Origin: Duganella sp. Root1480D1
GTDB taxonomy: Bacteria > Pseudomonadota > Gammaproteobacteria > Burkholderiales > Burkholderiaceae_D
Length of the DNA: 64,000 nt
Direction: 5' to 3'
Assembly (NCBI RefSeq): GCF_001427305.1
Contig: NZ_LMFZ01000012.1
Location: forward strand, 610,180-674,179
Part shown: positions 26,633 through 35,183 of the stretch, piece after piece
How the letters are laid out: every line of letters begins with the position of its first letter
How positions within the stretch are numbered: position 1 is the first letter of the stretch
Notes under the pieces: generated by a model
Databases searched by the model: none
Told to the model about the DNA's origin: nothing
The model's input: only the letters and a program-made list of their open reading frames with translations
Program-made: the position numbers and the translations under genes

Positions 26633-28090
26633 TCAGAACCTCGGCAAGCCGGCATGCGGCAAGCGCCCCGCGCGCACATGCATCTTGCCGAATTCCGCGC
26701 AGCGGTTCAGCGTTGGAATGGCCTTGTTCGGGTTCAGCAGCGACAAGGGATCGAACGCCTGTTTCACCGCAAGGAATGCCGCCAGTTCGGCATCGCTGAA
26801 CTGCGCGCACATGGAGTCGATCTTTTCGATGCCCACGCCATGCTCGCCGGTGATGGTGCCTCCCACTTCCACGCACAAAGCCAGGATCTCGGCGCCGAAA
26901 GCTTCCGCGCGCTGTAGTTCGTCCGGCTGGTTGGCATCGAACAGGATCAGCGGATGCAGGTTGCCGTCGCCGGCATGGAACACGTTGGCGCAGCGCAGGC
27001 CATACTTCGCCGCCATCTGCTCGATGCCCATCAGCACCCGCGCCAGTTGCTTGCGCGGGATGGTGCCGTCCATGCAATAGTAGTCGGGCGAAATGCGCCC
27101 CGCTGCCGGGAAGGCATTCTTGCGGCCGGACCAGAACTTCAGCCGCTCCGCTTCGCTGCTCGAAACCAGCACAGCGCTGGCGCCGGCCGCTTGCAGCACG
27201 GCGGTCATGCGGGCAATCTCTTCTTCGACTTCGTCGACCGTACCGTCAGCCTCGCACAACAGGATAGCCGCCGCATCGGTGTCGTAGCCGGCCCGCACAA
27301 AAGGCTCCACCATGCGCGAGGACGTGCGGTCCATCATCTCCAGCCCCGCCGGGATGATGCCGGCCGCGATCACGTCGGCCACAGCGCTGCAGCTCGCAGA
27401 CACTTCGTTGAAGGACGCCATGATGACGCGCGCACTGGCGGGCTTGGGCACCAGCTTGACCGTGACCTCGGTGACGATACCCAGCATGCCTTCGGAGCCT
27501 ACAAAGGCGGCCAGCAGGTCCAGGCCTGGCGCATCGAGCGCTTCGCTGCCCAGTTCCACCACGTCGCCTTCGATGGTTGCCATGCGCACGCGCAGCACGT
27601 TGTGCACGGTCAGGCCGTACTTCAGGCAATGCACGCCGCCAGAATTCTCCGCTACATTGCCGCCGATGGTGCAGGCGATCTGCGACGAAGGATCGGGGGC
27701 GTAATACAGGCCATGGGGTTCGGCTGCTTCAGAGATGGCAAGGTTGCGCACCCCCGGCTGCACCACCGCCGTGCGCGAACAGGCATCCATGCGCACGATC
27801 TGGTTCATGCGTGCGGTGGACAGCACCAGTCCTTCAGCCATCGGCATGGCGCCGCCGGACAGGCCAGTGCCCGCGCCGCGCGGCACGACCGGCACATTGA
27901 ATTCGCGGCAGATTTTCAGCACCGCCACCACCTGCGCCTCGTCAGCCGGCAAGGCAACGGCCATGGGAAGCTGGCGATAGGCCGACAGGCCGTCGCATTC
28001 GTAAGGACGGGTGTCCTCCTGTTCGGACAGCACGCTCGATGGCGGCAGTGCCGCGCGCAGAGCGGCAACGAAGGCTGTGCTGTTTTTCAT
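26633..28090 (-). CDS. glcD: glycolate oxidase subunit GlcD (FAD-linked)
   Basis: 485 residues. The FAD domain has VPVVPRGAGTGLSGGAMP, and the middle has TIGGNVAENSGGVHCLKYGLT and AFVGSEGMLGIVTEVTVKLVPKP. The C terminus has NVFHAGDGNLHPLILFD and TGEHGVGIEK, then FDPLSLLNPNKAIP. It is the catalytic dehydrogenase subunit oxidising glycolate or D-lactate. It is first in the glcDEF operon; the regulator GlcC is not in the window. Confidence 0.94.
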   Translation of the reverse strand: MKNSTAFVAALRAALPPSSVLSEQEDTRPYECDGLSAYRQLPMAVALPADEAQVVAVLKICREFNVPVVPRGAGTGLSGGAMPMAEGLVLSTARMNQIVRMDACSRTAVVQPGVRNLAISEAAEPHGLYYAPDPSSQIACTIGGNVAENSGGVHCLKYGLTVHNVLRVRMATIEGDVVELGSEALDAPGLDLLAAFVGSEGMLGIVTEVTVKLVPKPASARVIMASFNEVSASCSAVADVIAAGIIPAGLEMMDRTSSRMVEPFVRAGYDTDAAAILLCEADGTVDEVEEEIARMTAVLQAAGASAVLVSSSEAERLKFWSGRKNAFPAAGRISPDYYCMDGTIPRKQLARVLMGIEQMAAKYGLRCANVFHAGDGNLHPLILFDANQPDELQRAEAFGAEILALCVEVGGTITGEHGVGIEKIDSMCAQFSDAELAAFLAVKQAFDPLSLLNPNKAIPTLNRCAEFGKMHVRAGRLPHAGLPRF

Positions 28091-28148
28091 TGATCCATTG
28101 TAAGTTCAAATCCTGCAACGGCGCGGAAATCCCCTCCCAACCATTGGT

Positions 28149-28183
28149 AATTTGTCGTATCCTGCCACCGTTAACGACAAATT
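28149..28183. promoter_or_regulatory. inverted repeat upstream of the cobalamin adenosyltransferase gene
   Basis: Perfect 10-bp arms AATTTGTCGT and ACGACAAATT separated by 15 bp, ending 9 bp before the ATG at 28193. It lies in the 102-bp divergent space between glcD and the adenosyltransferase gene. It could be a dimeric repressor site or a leader hairpin that affects ribosome access. It is too short to be a B12 riboswitch. Confidence 0.45.
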
Positions 28184-28192
28184 GAGGCTGCA

Positions 28193-28747
28193 ATGGGTAA
28201 TCGACTCTCGAAAATCGCCACCCGCACCGGCGACAAAGGCACCACGGGCCTGGGCGACGGCTCGCGCGTGGACAAGGACAATGTGCGCATCCAGGCCATC
28301 GGCGAAGTGGATGAGCTGAATTCCAACCTGGGCGTGCTGCTGGCAGAAACGCTGCCGGACGAGATGCGCGAAGAACTGGTCTCGATCCAGCACGACCTGT
28401 TCGACCTGGGCGGGGAGCTGTGCATTCCCGGCTACCAGATGATCAAGGAAGAACACGTTGAGCGCCTGGATGCGCTGCTGGCCAAATACAACGCCACACT
28501 GCCGGCGCTGACGGAATTCATCCTGCCTGCCGGTTCACGCGCGGCGGCGGTGTCGCATGTCTGCCGCACCGTGTGCCGCCGCGCCGAGCGCGCCATCGTC
28601 ACCCTGGGCAAGACGGAAACCATCAACGACTTCCCGCGCCAGTATGTGAACCGCCTGTCGGACCTGATGTTCGTGCTGGCGCGCGTGCTGAACCGCTTTG
28701 CCGGCGGCAGCGACGTGCTGTGGCATCACGACCGCAAGCGCGGTTAA
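28193..28747 (+). CDS. PduO-type cob(I)alamin adenosyltransferase
   Basis: 184 residues. The ATP-binding N terminus KIATRTGDKGTTGLGDGSRVDKD is the PduO/MMAB signature. VDELNSNLGVLLAE, FDLGGELC, FILPAGSRAAAVSHVCRTVCRRAERAI and VNRLSDLMFVLARVLN follow in family order. It makes adenosylcobalamin from cob(I)alamin and ATP. No cobalamin-dependent enzyme is adjacent. The stop overlaps the stop of the convergent LysR gene by 3 bp. Confidence 0.93.
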   Translation: MGNRLSKIATRTGDKGTTGLGDGSRVDKDNVRIQAIGEVDELNSNLGVLLAETLPDEMREELVSIQHDLFDLGGELCIPGYQMIKEEHVERLDALLAKYNATLPALTEFILPAGSRAAAVSHVCRTVCRRAERAIVTLGKTETINDFPRQYVNRLSDLMFVLARVLNRFAGGSDVLWHHDRKRG

Positions 28748-29640
28748 AAACCTGCCTGCGCGGCGAAGCGCTGCTGCAGGTAATCGAGCATGAGCCGCAC
28801 CCGGTGCGGCAGGTAGCGGCGGCTGGGGTACAGCAGGTTCAATTCCTGCCCGGGCCCTTGCCAGCCGCGCAGTACCCGGCGCAGCTTGCGCCTGGCCAGC
28901 AGGTCGTGCACCAGCCATTCCGGGCACAGGCCGATGCCGCCGCCTGCAGCCAGCGTGTCGCGGATTGCCAGCGCGTTGTTGACGCGATAACGGCCATGCG
29001 TGGCGACTGTCACGCTTTCCTTCCCATCCGATAGTTCAAGCTTGTCGCCGGTGCTCAGCCAGGCGAAGCGGATATATTCGTGTTCAGCCAGTTGCGCCGG
29101 CGCCTGCGGCGCGCCATGCGCTTTCAGGTATGCCGGGGACGCGACCAGGATGCGTGGCGAGACGCCGACCCGGCGCGCGATCACATTTGGCGGCAGCTCG
29201 CTGCCCAGGCGGACCGCGATGTCGACGCCCTCCTCCACCAGGTCCGCCATGCGGTCGTTCAGGATCAGTTCCACTTCGATGCCGGGGTATTGCTGCAGGA
29301 AGTCCTGCACGTAGGCGTTCAGGCAGAACTGCCCCAATGCCACCGGCGCGTTGATGCGCAGCAGGCCGCTGGCGGCGGCCGTTTCGCCGCGCACGTCGGC
29401 GACGGCGTCGGCATATTCTTCGAGCACGCCACGGGCGCGTTCATAAAAGCGGCGGCCCGGCATGGTGGGCGACAGGCTGGCGGTGCTGCGTTCGAGCAGG
29501 CGCACGCCCAGGTCATCTTCCAGCGCCGCAACGATCTTGCTGACGTTGGACTGCGTGGTGTGCTGCTCGCGGGCGACGGCCGACAGGCTGCCCAGCTCGA
29601 CAGCGCGCACGAAGCATTGGAGGGAGCGTAAGGTATCCAT
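28744..29640 (-). CDS. LysR-family transcriptional regulator
   Basis: 298 residues from ATG 29640 (MDTLRSLQCFVRAVELGSLSAVAREQHTTQSNVSKIVAALEDDLGVRLLERST), a standard LysR winged HTH. The rest is the two-lobed substrate-binding domain of the CrgA/aldehyde-responsive subgroup, ending in LMLDYLQQRF. It is divergent from the SGNH hydrolase gene, with a palindromic site between them, so it probably controls that gene and itself. Confidence 0.9.
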   Translation of the reverse strand: MDTLRSLQCFVRAVELGSLSAVAREQHTTQSNVSKIVAALEDDLGVRLLERSTASLSPTMPGRRFYERARGVLEEYADAVADVRGETAAASGLLRINAPVALGQFCLNAYVQDFLQQYPGIEVELILNDRMADLVEEGVDIAVRLGSELPPNVIARRVGVSPRILVASPAYLKAHGAPQAPAQLAEHEYIRFAWLSTGDKLELSDGKESVTVATHGRYRVNNALAIRDTLAAGGGIGLCPEWLVHDLLARRKLRRVLRGWQGPGQELNLLYPSRRYLPHRVRLMLDYLQQRFAAQAGF

Positions 29641-29653
29641 TGTCATTCCATTT

Positions 29654-29672
29654 TGGACTTAACTATAGTCCA
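29654..29672. promoter_or_regulatory. putative LysR operator
   Basis: A 19-bp palindrome, TGGACT-N7-AGTCCA, lies 14 bp upstream of the LysR start and about 70 bp upstream of the SGNH hydrolase start. Its form (T-N11-A with dyad symmetry, A/T centre) is that of LysR-type recognition sites. Assignment to this regulator is inference from position. Confidence 0.55.
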
Positions 29673-29743
29673 TTTTCGTGACTACCAGTCGCGCAGGGAA
29701 TCACCGAGCATATCTCCACCCGAATCAACACTGGAGAAACCTC

Positions 29744-31024
29744 ATGAAACGTCTTGCCCTTTCCCTGGCATCCCTGCTGGCCGCGGCCTCGGTCCATGCT
29801 GCCGAATGGCGCACCAGCTGGTACGCCGCGCCGATGCCCTCCTGGGGTACAGAATTTGCCTTGCCCACCTTGATGCCGCAGGCATTGGAGGCCCAGACCG
29901 TGCGCGAGGTTGTACGCACCAGCATAGGCGGCGAGCAGGTGCGCGTCGTTTATTCCAACCGCTATGGCAGCGCGCCGCTGGTGATCGGCGAAGCGCGACT
30001 GGCGCCGACCCGCGACGAGGAATCGCGCGCCGCCTCGTCGCAGCAACAGAATGCAGGTGTACAACTGACCTTCGGCGGCCAGCGCAGCGTGACCATCGCA
30101 CCGGGACAGGCGGCCATCAGCGATGCGGCCGCGCTGACGGTGGCCGACCGGCAGCGCCTGTCGATATCGACCTGGCTGCCGCAGCGCGCCCCATTGACAA
30201 CTTTCCATTGGGGCGCGCAACAGACAGCATTTGCCGCGCCAGGCAATGTCACCGCCGCCATCACGCTGCCGAACGCGCAAACGCTCAGCGGCCGTACTTT
30301 CCTGAGCGCCGTGCAAGTCTCGGGCTCCGCGCAGCGTACCGTCGTGGCATTCGGCGATTCGATCACCGACGGCAACGGCTCCACGCCGGACCGCAACCTG
30401 CGCTGGCCCGACCAGTTGGCCGGACGTGCCGCCGGCGTGGCCGTGGTCAACGCCGGCATTTCCGGCGCGCGCCTGCTGTCCGATGGCATGGGCGAAAAGG
30501 CGGTGACGCGCTTCGAGCAGGACGTGCCGGCGCAGCCAGGCGTGGACACGGTGATCGTCCTGCTAGGCATCAACGACATCGGCTGGCCCGGCAGCGCCTT
30601 CGCCCCAAAAGAGGCACCGGCTACGGCCGGCGCCATGATCGCCGGCTACCGCAAGCTGGTCGCCGCCGCACGCGCACGGCAGGTCCGCATCATCGGCGGC
30701 ACGCTGCTGCCCTTCGAAGGCGCACTGCAAGGCACGCCATTTGCCGGACACTACTCGCCAGAGAAGGACCGTGTGCGCCGCGAAGTGAACGACTGGATCC
30801 TGCGCAGCGGCGAATTCGACGCCACCATCGACTTCGACCAACGGCTGCGCGATCCCGCCCACCCATCGCGCCTGCGTGCCGAATTCGATTCCGGTGACCA
30901 CCTGCATCCAAGCGACGCCGGCTACGCCGAAATGGCGCGCGCCGCCGCTTCAATCGCCAAGGAGGCGCGACATACCCTTGGCGAGGCTAAGGCGCGCGTT
31001 GCCGCTGGGGTGGCTGGCGAATAA
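29744..31024 (+). CDS. exported SGNH/GDSL hydrolase
   Basis: 426 residues from the ATG at 29744 (CTGGAGAAAC upstream). The signal peptide ends near SVHA. A beta-rich N-terminal domain (20-190) precedes the SGNH core: FGDSITDG (Ser206), NAGISGARLL (Gly block), LLGINDIGWPG (Asn277), and DHLHPSDAGY (Asp/His). It belongs to the periplasmic or secreted esterase group that removes acyl groups from carbohydrates or hydrolyses short esters; the substrate is unknown. About 40 residues extend beyond the catalytic core, and the last 75 bp overlap the M48 gene on the other strand. Confidence 0.87.
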   Translation: MKRLALSLASLLAAASVHAAEWRTSWYAAPMPSWGTEFALPTLMPQALEAQTVREVVRTSIGGEQVRVVYSNRYGSAPLVIGEARLAPTRDEESRAASSQQQNAGVQLTFGGQRSVTIAPGQAAISDAAALTVADRQRLSISTWLPQRAPLTTFHWGAQQTAFAAPGNVTAAITLPNAQTLSGRTFLSAVQVSGSAQRTVVAFGDSITDGNGSTPDRNLRWPDQLAGRAAGVAVVNAGISGARLLSDGMGEKAVTRFEQDVPAQPGVDTVIVLLGINDIGWPGSAFAPKEAPATAGAMIAGYRKLVAAARARQVRIIGGTLLPFEGALQGTPFAGHYSPEKDRVRREVNDWILRSGEFDATIDFDQRLRDPAHPSRLRAEFDSGDHLHPSDAGYAEMARAAASIAKEARHTLGEAKARVAAGVAGE

Positions 31025-31684
31025 TGCCGTGCCGCTGGAGCCGGCGGCGAGCTTGCCGTAGAAAGCCAGCATGGCCGAGCAAGGCCAGCCAGCACGATAG
31101 GCGATCAACATGCCCAGTTGGTCGGCCTCGCGCTCCTGGATCGCGGACAGTTTTGACAAGCGAAATTGCAGGGGGACGTCGGAAGCCAGCCTTTCCTCAA
31201 CCACATCAAGCGGCAAGTCGCGCCGGCTGTCGAGGAGCGCTTCCGACAAGGTTTCGCGCCCGTGCTCCGCAACCACGTGCGCGATTTCATGTGCCAGCAA
31301 GATCGCCAGCTCGCCATCGTCCAGCCTGAGGCGCTCGACAAACAGGCTGCCGACCAGCAGTTTGCCGCCTGCCTGGCTTTCAGCTTCAAAGGAAGGATCT
31401 TCGGTGACGTGCACCTCCCACGACCACCCGGCAACTTCGGGCTTGAGCGATGCAGCGGCGCGCACAAGCCCGTCAGCGATGCGCCTCGCGCGGCGCAGCA
31501 GGACCTTGTCGCGATCAAGCCGGCCAGCCGCAGCGAGCGCCACCGTTTGCTCGATGTATTGGTCTTCCGCCCGCTGCCCCACTTCTTCGGCGGGAAAGCG
31601 CAGTTCCTGCCAGCGGCCCGAATCTGGAACTTGCGCAAACGCCTGGGAGGCGAGCAGCGGCAATGCAAGCAAGATCCGGCGCAT
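30950..31684 (-). CDS. M48-family exported metallopeptidase
   Basis: 244 residues from the ATG at 31684, with GGAGGGG 6 bp upstream; a start at 31699 is less likely. The signal peptide ends at SQAFA. The zinc motif HEIAH is at 132-136 (LLAHEIAHVVAEHGRE), with the third ligand in EREADQLGMLIAYRAGW. The C terminus SHPSGNARLSLAKGM is typical of HtpX/Oma1-type or BepA-like M48 peptidases. Probable periplasmic quality control. The 3' end overlaps the SGNH gene by 75 bp, tail to tail. Confidence 0.88.
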   Translation of the reverse strand: MRRILLALPLLASQAFAQVPDSGRWQELRFPAEEVGQRAEDQYIEQTVALAAAGRLDRDKVLLRRARRIADGLVRAAASLKPEVAGWSWEVHVTEDPSFEAESQAGGKLLVGSLFVERLRLDDGELAILLAHEIAHVVAEHGRETLSEALLDSRRDLPLDVVEERLASDVPLQFRLSKLSAIQEREADQLGMLIAYRAGWPCSAMLAFYGKLAAGSSGTALFASHPSGNARLSLAKGMSRLLGD

Positions 31685-31770
31685 TCGCCACCCCTCCATT
31701 TGGAATAAACTGTTTATACCAATCTAGGCGACGCCCTGCGCGAGCACAAGAAATTTGCTAGACTCCGTAG

Positions 31771-32859
31771 ATGCGAAAAATTCAACAATGTGTCTTTGCC
31801 ATTGCGCTAGTGTCAGCGGCCAGCGGTGCGGCAGCCCAGTCCCAGGACACCACGCCCAGCGTCGAGGTGCAGGGCGTAAAGAATCCGGACATGAAATCCT
31901 ACCGCGCCGTAGTGGCCGGGCTGGATGCTTTCGAGGAGCACCGTGCGCTCGCACCAATGGTGCCGGAGCTGCGCTTCCGGCTAGTGGCACGCGAGGGCCA
32001 GGAACAGCAAGCCGGCGACGCGCTCTATCTGCGCATCGTAGGCAACGGCGATCCAATCCCGGTCCCCATCGCGCAGGATGGCACATTCTCCGTGCCGCGC
32101 GTTCAATCGGCAATCAACGACGATGCCGACCTGATATTGAACCGCAAGAAGGGCGTGCTGAAAGGCTATCCCGATATCCGCACACCTGGCCTGCCGGAAA
32201 ACGTTCGTCGCCTGGGCGATCTGCGCCTGGAGTGCCAGGTGATGATCGCCATCGCCAAGAAGGAAATGGGCCTGATGATGAAGTTGTTCGTCAACACGGT
32301 GACGATGACGACCAACTGGTGCGATATGAGCTTCGATAAGAAGAAGGTCAGGTTCCCTTTCCGCAGCCAGCGCCCGCTGGAAAGCGCGGAAATTGTAGAT
32401 GGCGGGCGCCGTGAAATACTGGACACCGGCGACTTCAGTTTCCGCTCCCCGATCGGCGAAAGCGATTGGTCGAACGAGGCGCGCATCGAGCTGCACTACG
32501 CGCGCGAACTGACGCCAGAAGAGAAATCCAATCCATGGCTGCAAACGCTTTTCGTGACCGGCTCGATGAGCGACTGGGCGTCACGCAACCCTCTGCACAA
32601 GGTTGAGGAAGGCATCTATGCTGCGGAACTGGACCTGGACAAAGGCTCGCATTCGTTCAAGATCGGCAGCCGCGGGCTGAGCGCAATCAGTCTTGGCGCG
32701 CCGGCGCCGGAGCAGCAAGTTGCGGACGGCATAACCATGCCACTGGCAAAACAAGGCAAGCGCCTGCGGCTCAAGGTGGAAAGCGCGGGCCGCTACGCCT
32801 TCACACTGGATGCCCGAGACAAGGAAGCGCCAACGCTGCGTGTAGCCCGCCTGCCCTAA
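31771..32859 (+). CDS. secreted protein of unknown function with a carbohydrate-module-like tail
   Basis: 362 residues, signal peptide MRKIQQCVFAIALVSAASGAAA. Residues 25-260 have no recognisable family, with two Cys (LECQV, NWCDMSF) that could pair. The C-terminal 100 residues (LFVTGSMSDWASRNPLHKVEEGIYAAELDLDKGSHSFKIGS) have the look of an early-set / CBM48-like starch-binding fold: G-x-x-x-x-W, then E-G-x-Y-x-x-x-L, then G-x-H-x-F-K-I. Starch or glycan binding is an inference. It is divergent from the M48 gene, 86 bp apart. Confidence 0.6.
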   Translation: MRKIQQCVFAIALVSAASGAAAQSQDTTPSVEVQGVKNPDMKSYRAVVAGLDAFEEHRALAPMVPELRFRLVAREGQEQQAGDALYLRIVGNGDPIPVPIAQDGTFSVPRVQSAINDDADLILNRKKGVLKGYPDIRTPGLPENVRRLGDLRLECQVMIAIAKKEMGLMMKLFVNTVTMTTNWCDMSFDKKKVRFPFRSQRPLESAEIVDGGRREILDTGDFSFRSPIGESDWSNEARIELHYARELTPEEKSNPWLQTLFVTGSMSDWASRNPLHKVEEGIYAAELDLDKGSHSFKIGSRGLSAISLGAPAPEQQVADGITMPLAKQGKRLRLKVESAGRYAFTLDARDKEAPTLRVARLP

Positions 32860-32871
32860 GGCGCAGCGCCG

Positions 32872-32922
32872 CAAGCGCACCGCGTCTGGGGCCGTCGAAG
32901 GCCCCTGGCGCTGTGGCGCTTG
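32872..32922. terminator. hairpin between convergent genes, possible bidirectional terminator
   Basis: Nested complementary arms CAAGCGC/GCGCTTG, CGC/GCG and GGGGCC/GGCCCC close on a GTCGAA loop. It sits in the 69 bp between two convergent stop codons (32859 and 32929). No U tract follows on either strand, so intrinsic termination would be weak; it may instead protect 3' ends. Confidence 0.5.
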
Positions 32923-32928
32923 GATAGC

Positions 32929-35136
32929 TTAATGCCCTCCGCGCAGTTCGCGCTCGCGCAGCCGGATGCTTTCCAGCACCGGCTGAATCACCTTCCGTTG
33001 CTGCAGGGTTTGCAGCAAGGTCGATTGGGCATCGGCAGCTTCATCCTGCCGTCCCTGCGCTTCCAGCGCATCGCTGAAGCGGTCGACATAATAGTGGTAG
33101 TCGAAATGCGACAGTGTTTCCGCGGCCAGTTGCGGCTTGGCCAGCAGCGCTTCATTGAACAAGCGCGCACCGGTGCCAAAGTCGGCACGCTGCACCAGCA
33201 AGGTGGCCTGGGCGTCGCGCGCCGACAGTAGCTGGCCGTCCGGCAGCCTGGACATGTCGAGCGATTTTCCTTCGTGTACCAGCGGCGATGCCAGCGCGAC
33301 TTTCGCATGCAGCGCCGCGCGAGAATCGGGCAAGCGCTCGACCAGGTCATTCAGGGTATCCAGGCCGGAATCCAGCACGCGGCTGCCATCGAAGCTGAGG
33401 ATGCGTCCCACCTCGTCGGAGAACAAGTCCTGGGCCAGATATTCCTCCTCATAGCTGCGTGGCGGCGAGATGCGCAGTTGCAGCGGCGGCGAGACAATGT
33501 CTTCCGCCTCCAGGTGCAGGCAGAGCTGGACCGTATAGCGGCCTGGTTCGGAAATGTCCCAGCCATTGCGGCCAGCCGAAATGAACAGCGACTGGTAGGT
33601 GGCCTGTCCAGCTTGCAGCACGCGCTTTTTCTCTTCCCAGCAGCGGTTGGCGAAAGGATGGAAGCTGCGCGCTTCCTTGCCCTCCTTCTTGATGATCACG
33701 GTCATGTGCTCCAGCTCTTCCAGGATCTTGTCATCGATGAGCTGGGGCTGGCTGCTGGTGTTTGTCAATTTCAAGTCCAGCGTGATCGGTTCCAGGAATT
33801 CGAAGCGGGCCTCGGCACGGTTGACGCGCGCCTCCAGCTTGAAACTGGGCTCCGGCAGCACGCGGGCCTGTTCGAAGCCATGGTGGTCGAACCAGGCCGC
33901 ATTGCCCATCTGGACCAGGCGCGCCGGCGCATGGCGCAGGAACAGCAATTCCTGATCGCTGAATCGGAACTGGAAGTTACTGAAGAAGGCAGTCTGGCCA
34001 CCGGACACGCTGTACGGATAGTTCATGAAGCTGCGCGCTTCCGGCTCGTTCGCCAGGCCGGGAATCCAGGGCACGCCCAGCGCCTTCTGCCAGGAATGCG
34101 CCAGGTTGAAGGCATGGCCCATTTCGTGGGCGGCAGTCCAGAACACCATGCGGTTGATCCACGCCGCGGGATTGGGGTCGCCGGCCGGCGGCACCGTGAT
34201 GAAGGAATTGGTGAAGATGGCCGTGCCCTGCCGGTGGTTGGGACCGATATCATCGAACATGATGCCGCCCAGGCTGCTGCCCTGTTCGTGTTGGGCAGCG
34301 AAGAAGGTCCACAAGGCCCACTGCGCCTTGTTGGCGAACTTCGACCAGTAGACTTGCATGGCATCGTGCATTTCCTGGTCGCTCCACAGGCCGTTGCCGC
34401 CGGCGCCTGCCAGGGGCACGATGCTGGGAGCCGGCGACGTGCTAACGTCGAAGCCGGCGCGCTGGTAGACCTTTTGCAAGGTCAGCGTTTCATTCGGCAG
34501 GCTGGCTGGCCGGTTGGGGTGGGCGTGCGTCTGGATCGCAAACACCGGCTTGGCATCGGCGGTGCAGTCAAACTCGAACTGCACCGGGTGGAAGTATGGC
34601 GATTCGTACTGGAAGCCGCGTACACGCTTGACCGCGCCACCGCCGGTAAAGATGGCTACGGCTTTGCGCAAGCCGGGGAAAATGCTGGTGGTAACCAGGA
34701 TTTCGACGTTGGTGTAAGGGAAAGCGGCTGCATTGCCATCCTTGTACCAGATCGAGCCCAGGTACTGGTGCGGATTGGGACCGGGCTTCAGTTTGGCGAT
34801 CCAGTGCGACTGCTGGCTTAACAGGCGCGTGATGGTGCCGCTGGCCGTCATTTGCGGATAGCGCCCATCGATGTCGAGGCAGAGCCGTTCGGAAGTCAGC
34901 GGGAACACAATGTCCAGTTGGTCCGTCGGCCCGCTGTCGTCCAGCGCCAGCTTGCTGGCAATGGCCGGCAACGGCACCGAGGTATTCCACAAGTACAGGC
35001 CGCTCGCGGTCACCAGCAAAGGCGGGATCGGCAAGATGGGCAAATCCAGCGCTTCGATACTATCCTGCTCGACCGGCTCCGCCAAGTTGGCGGGCACTTG
35101 CTGCATGACGCCGGCCGGTGTGTCTTGAACACGCAT
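32929..35136 (-). CDS. large HExxHxxxxxH metallopeptidase-like protein
   Basis: 735 residues from the ATG at 35136, with AAGGAGA 5 bp upstream; no signal peptide or membrane segment. The zinc motif HEMGHAFNLAH (337-347) is a metzincin-type HExxHxxxxxH, preceded by WINRMVFWTAAHE and followed after about 30 residues by SFMNYPYSV, which supplies the Met-turn expected of metzincins. The N-terminal 330 residues and the beta-rich C-terminal 380 residues (two LKLTNTSSQP / GRYTVQLCLHLEAEDI Ig-like stretches) are unlike peptidases I know. Without a signal it may act in the cytoplasm or leave by a non-Sec route. The 100-residue gene 47 bp upstream is probably cotranscribed. Confidence 0.65.
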   Translation of the reverse strand: MRVQDTPAGVMQQVPANLAEPVEQDSIEALDLPILPIPPLLVTASGLYLWNTSVPLPAIASKLALDDSGPTDQLDIVFPLTSERLCLDIDGRYPQMTASGTITRLLSQQSHWIAKLKPGPNPHQYLGSIWYKDGNAAAFPYTNVEILVTTSIFPGLRKAVAIFTGGGAVKRVRGFQYESPYFHPVQFEFDCTADAKPVFAIQTHAHPNRPASLPNETLTLQKVYQRAGFDVSTSPAPSIVPLAGAGGNGLWSDQEMHDAMQVYWSKFANKAQWALWTFFAAQHEQGSSLGGIMFDDIGPNHRQGTAIFTNSFITVPPAGDPNPAAWINRMVFWTAAHEMGHAFNLAHSWQKALGVPWIPGLANEPEARSFMNYPYSVSGGQTAFFSNFQFRFSDQELLFLRHAPARLVQMGNAAWFDHHGFEQARVLPEPSFKLEARVNRAEARFEFLEPITLDLKLTNTSSQPQLIDDKILEELEHMTVIIKKEGKEARSFHPFANRCWEEKKRVLQAGQATYQSLFISAGRNGWDISEPGRYTVQLCLHLEAEDIVSPPLQLRISPPRSYEEEYLAQDLFSDEVGRILSFDGSRVLDSGLDTLNDLVERLPDSRAALHAKVALASPLVHEGKSLDMSRLPDGQLLSARDAQATLLVQRADFGTGARLFNEALLAKPQLAAETLSHFDYHYYVDRFSDALEAQGRQDEAADAQSTLLQTLQQRKVIQPVLESIRLRERELRGGH

Positions 35137-35183
35137 GATGTCTCCTTTCAGAAAATGCTGGCCGCCGCGGACCAGCGCGCGCT

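Noticed and set aside
28091..28192. Cobalamin riboswitch before the adenosyltransferase gene
   Set aside because: The whole spacer is 102 bp and lacks the B12-box; only a simple 10-bp inverted repeat is present.
32929..35136. Zinc peptidase secreted by the Sec system
   Set aside because: An upstream in-frame extension to 35259 gives no signal peptide, and the well-placed ribosome site supports the start at 35136.
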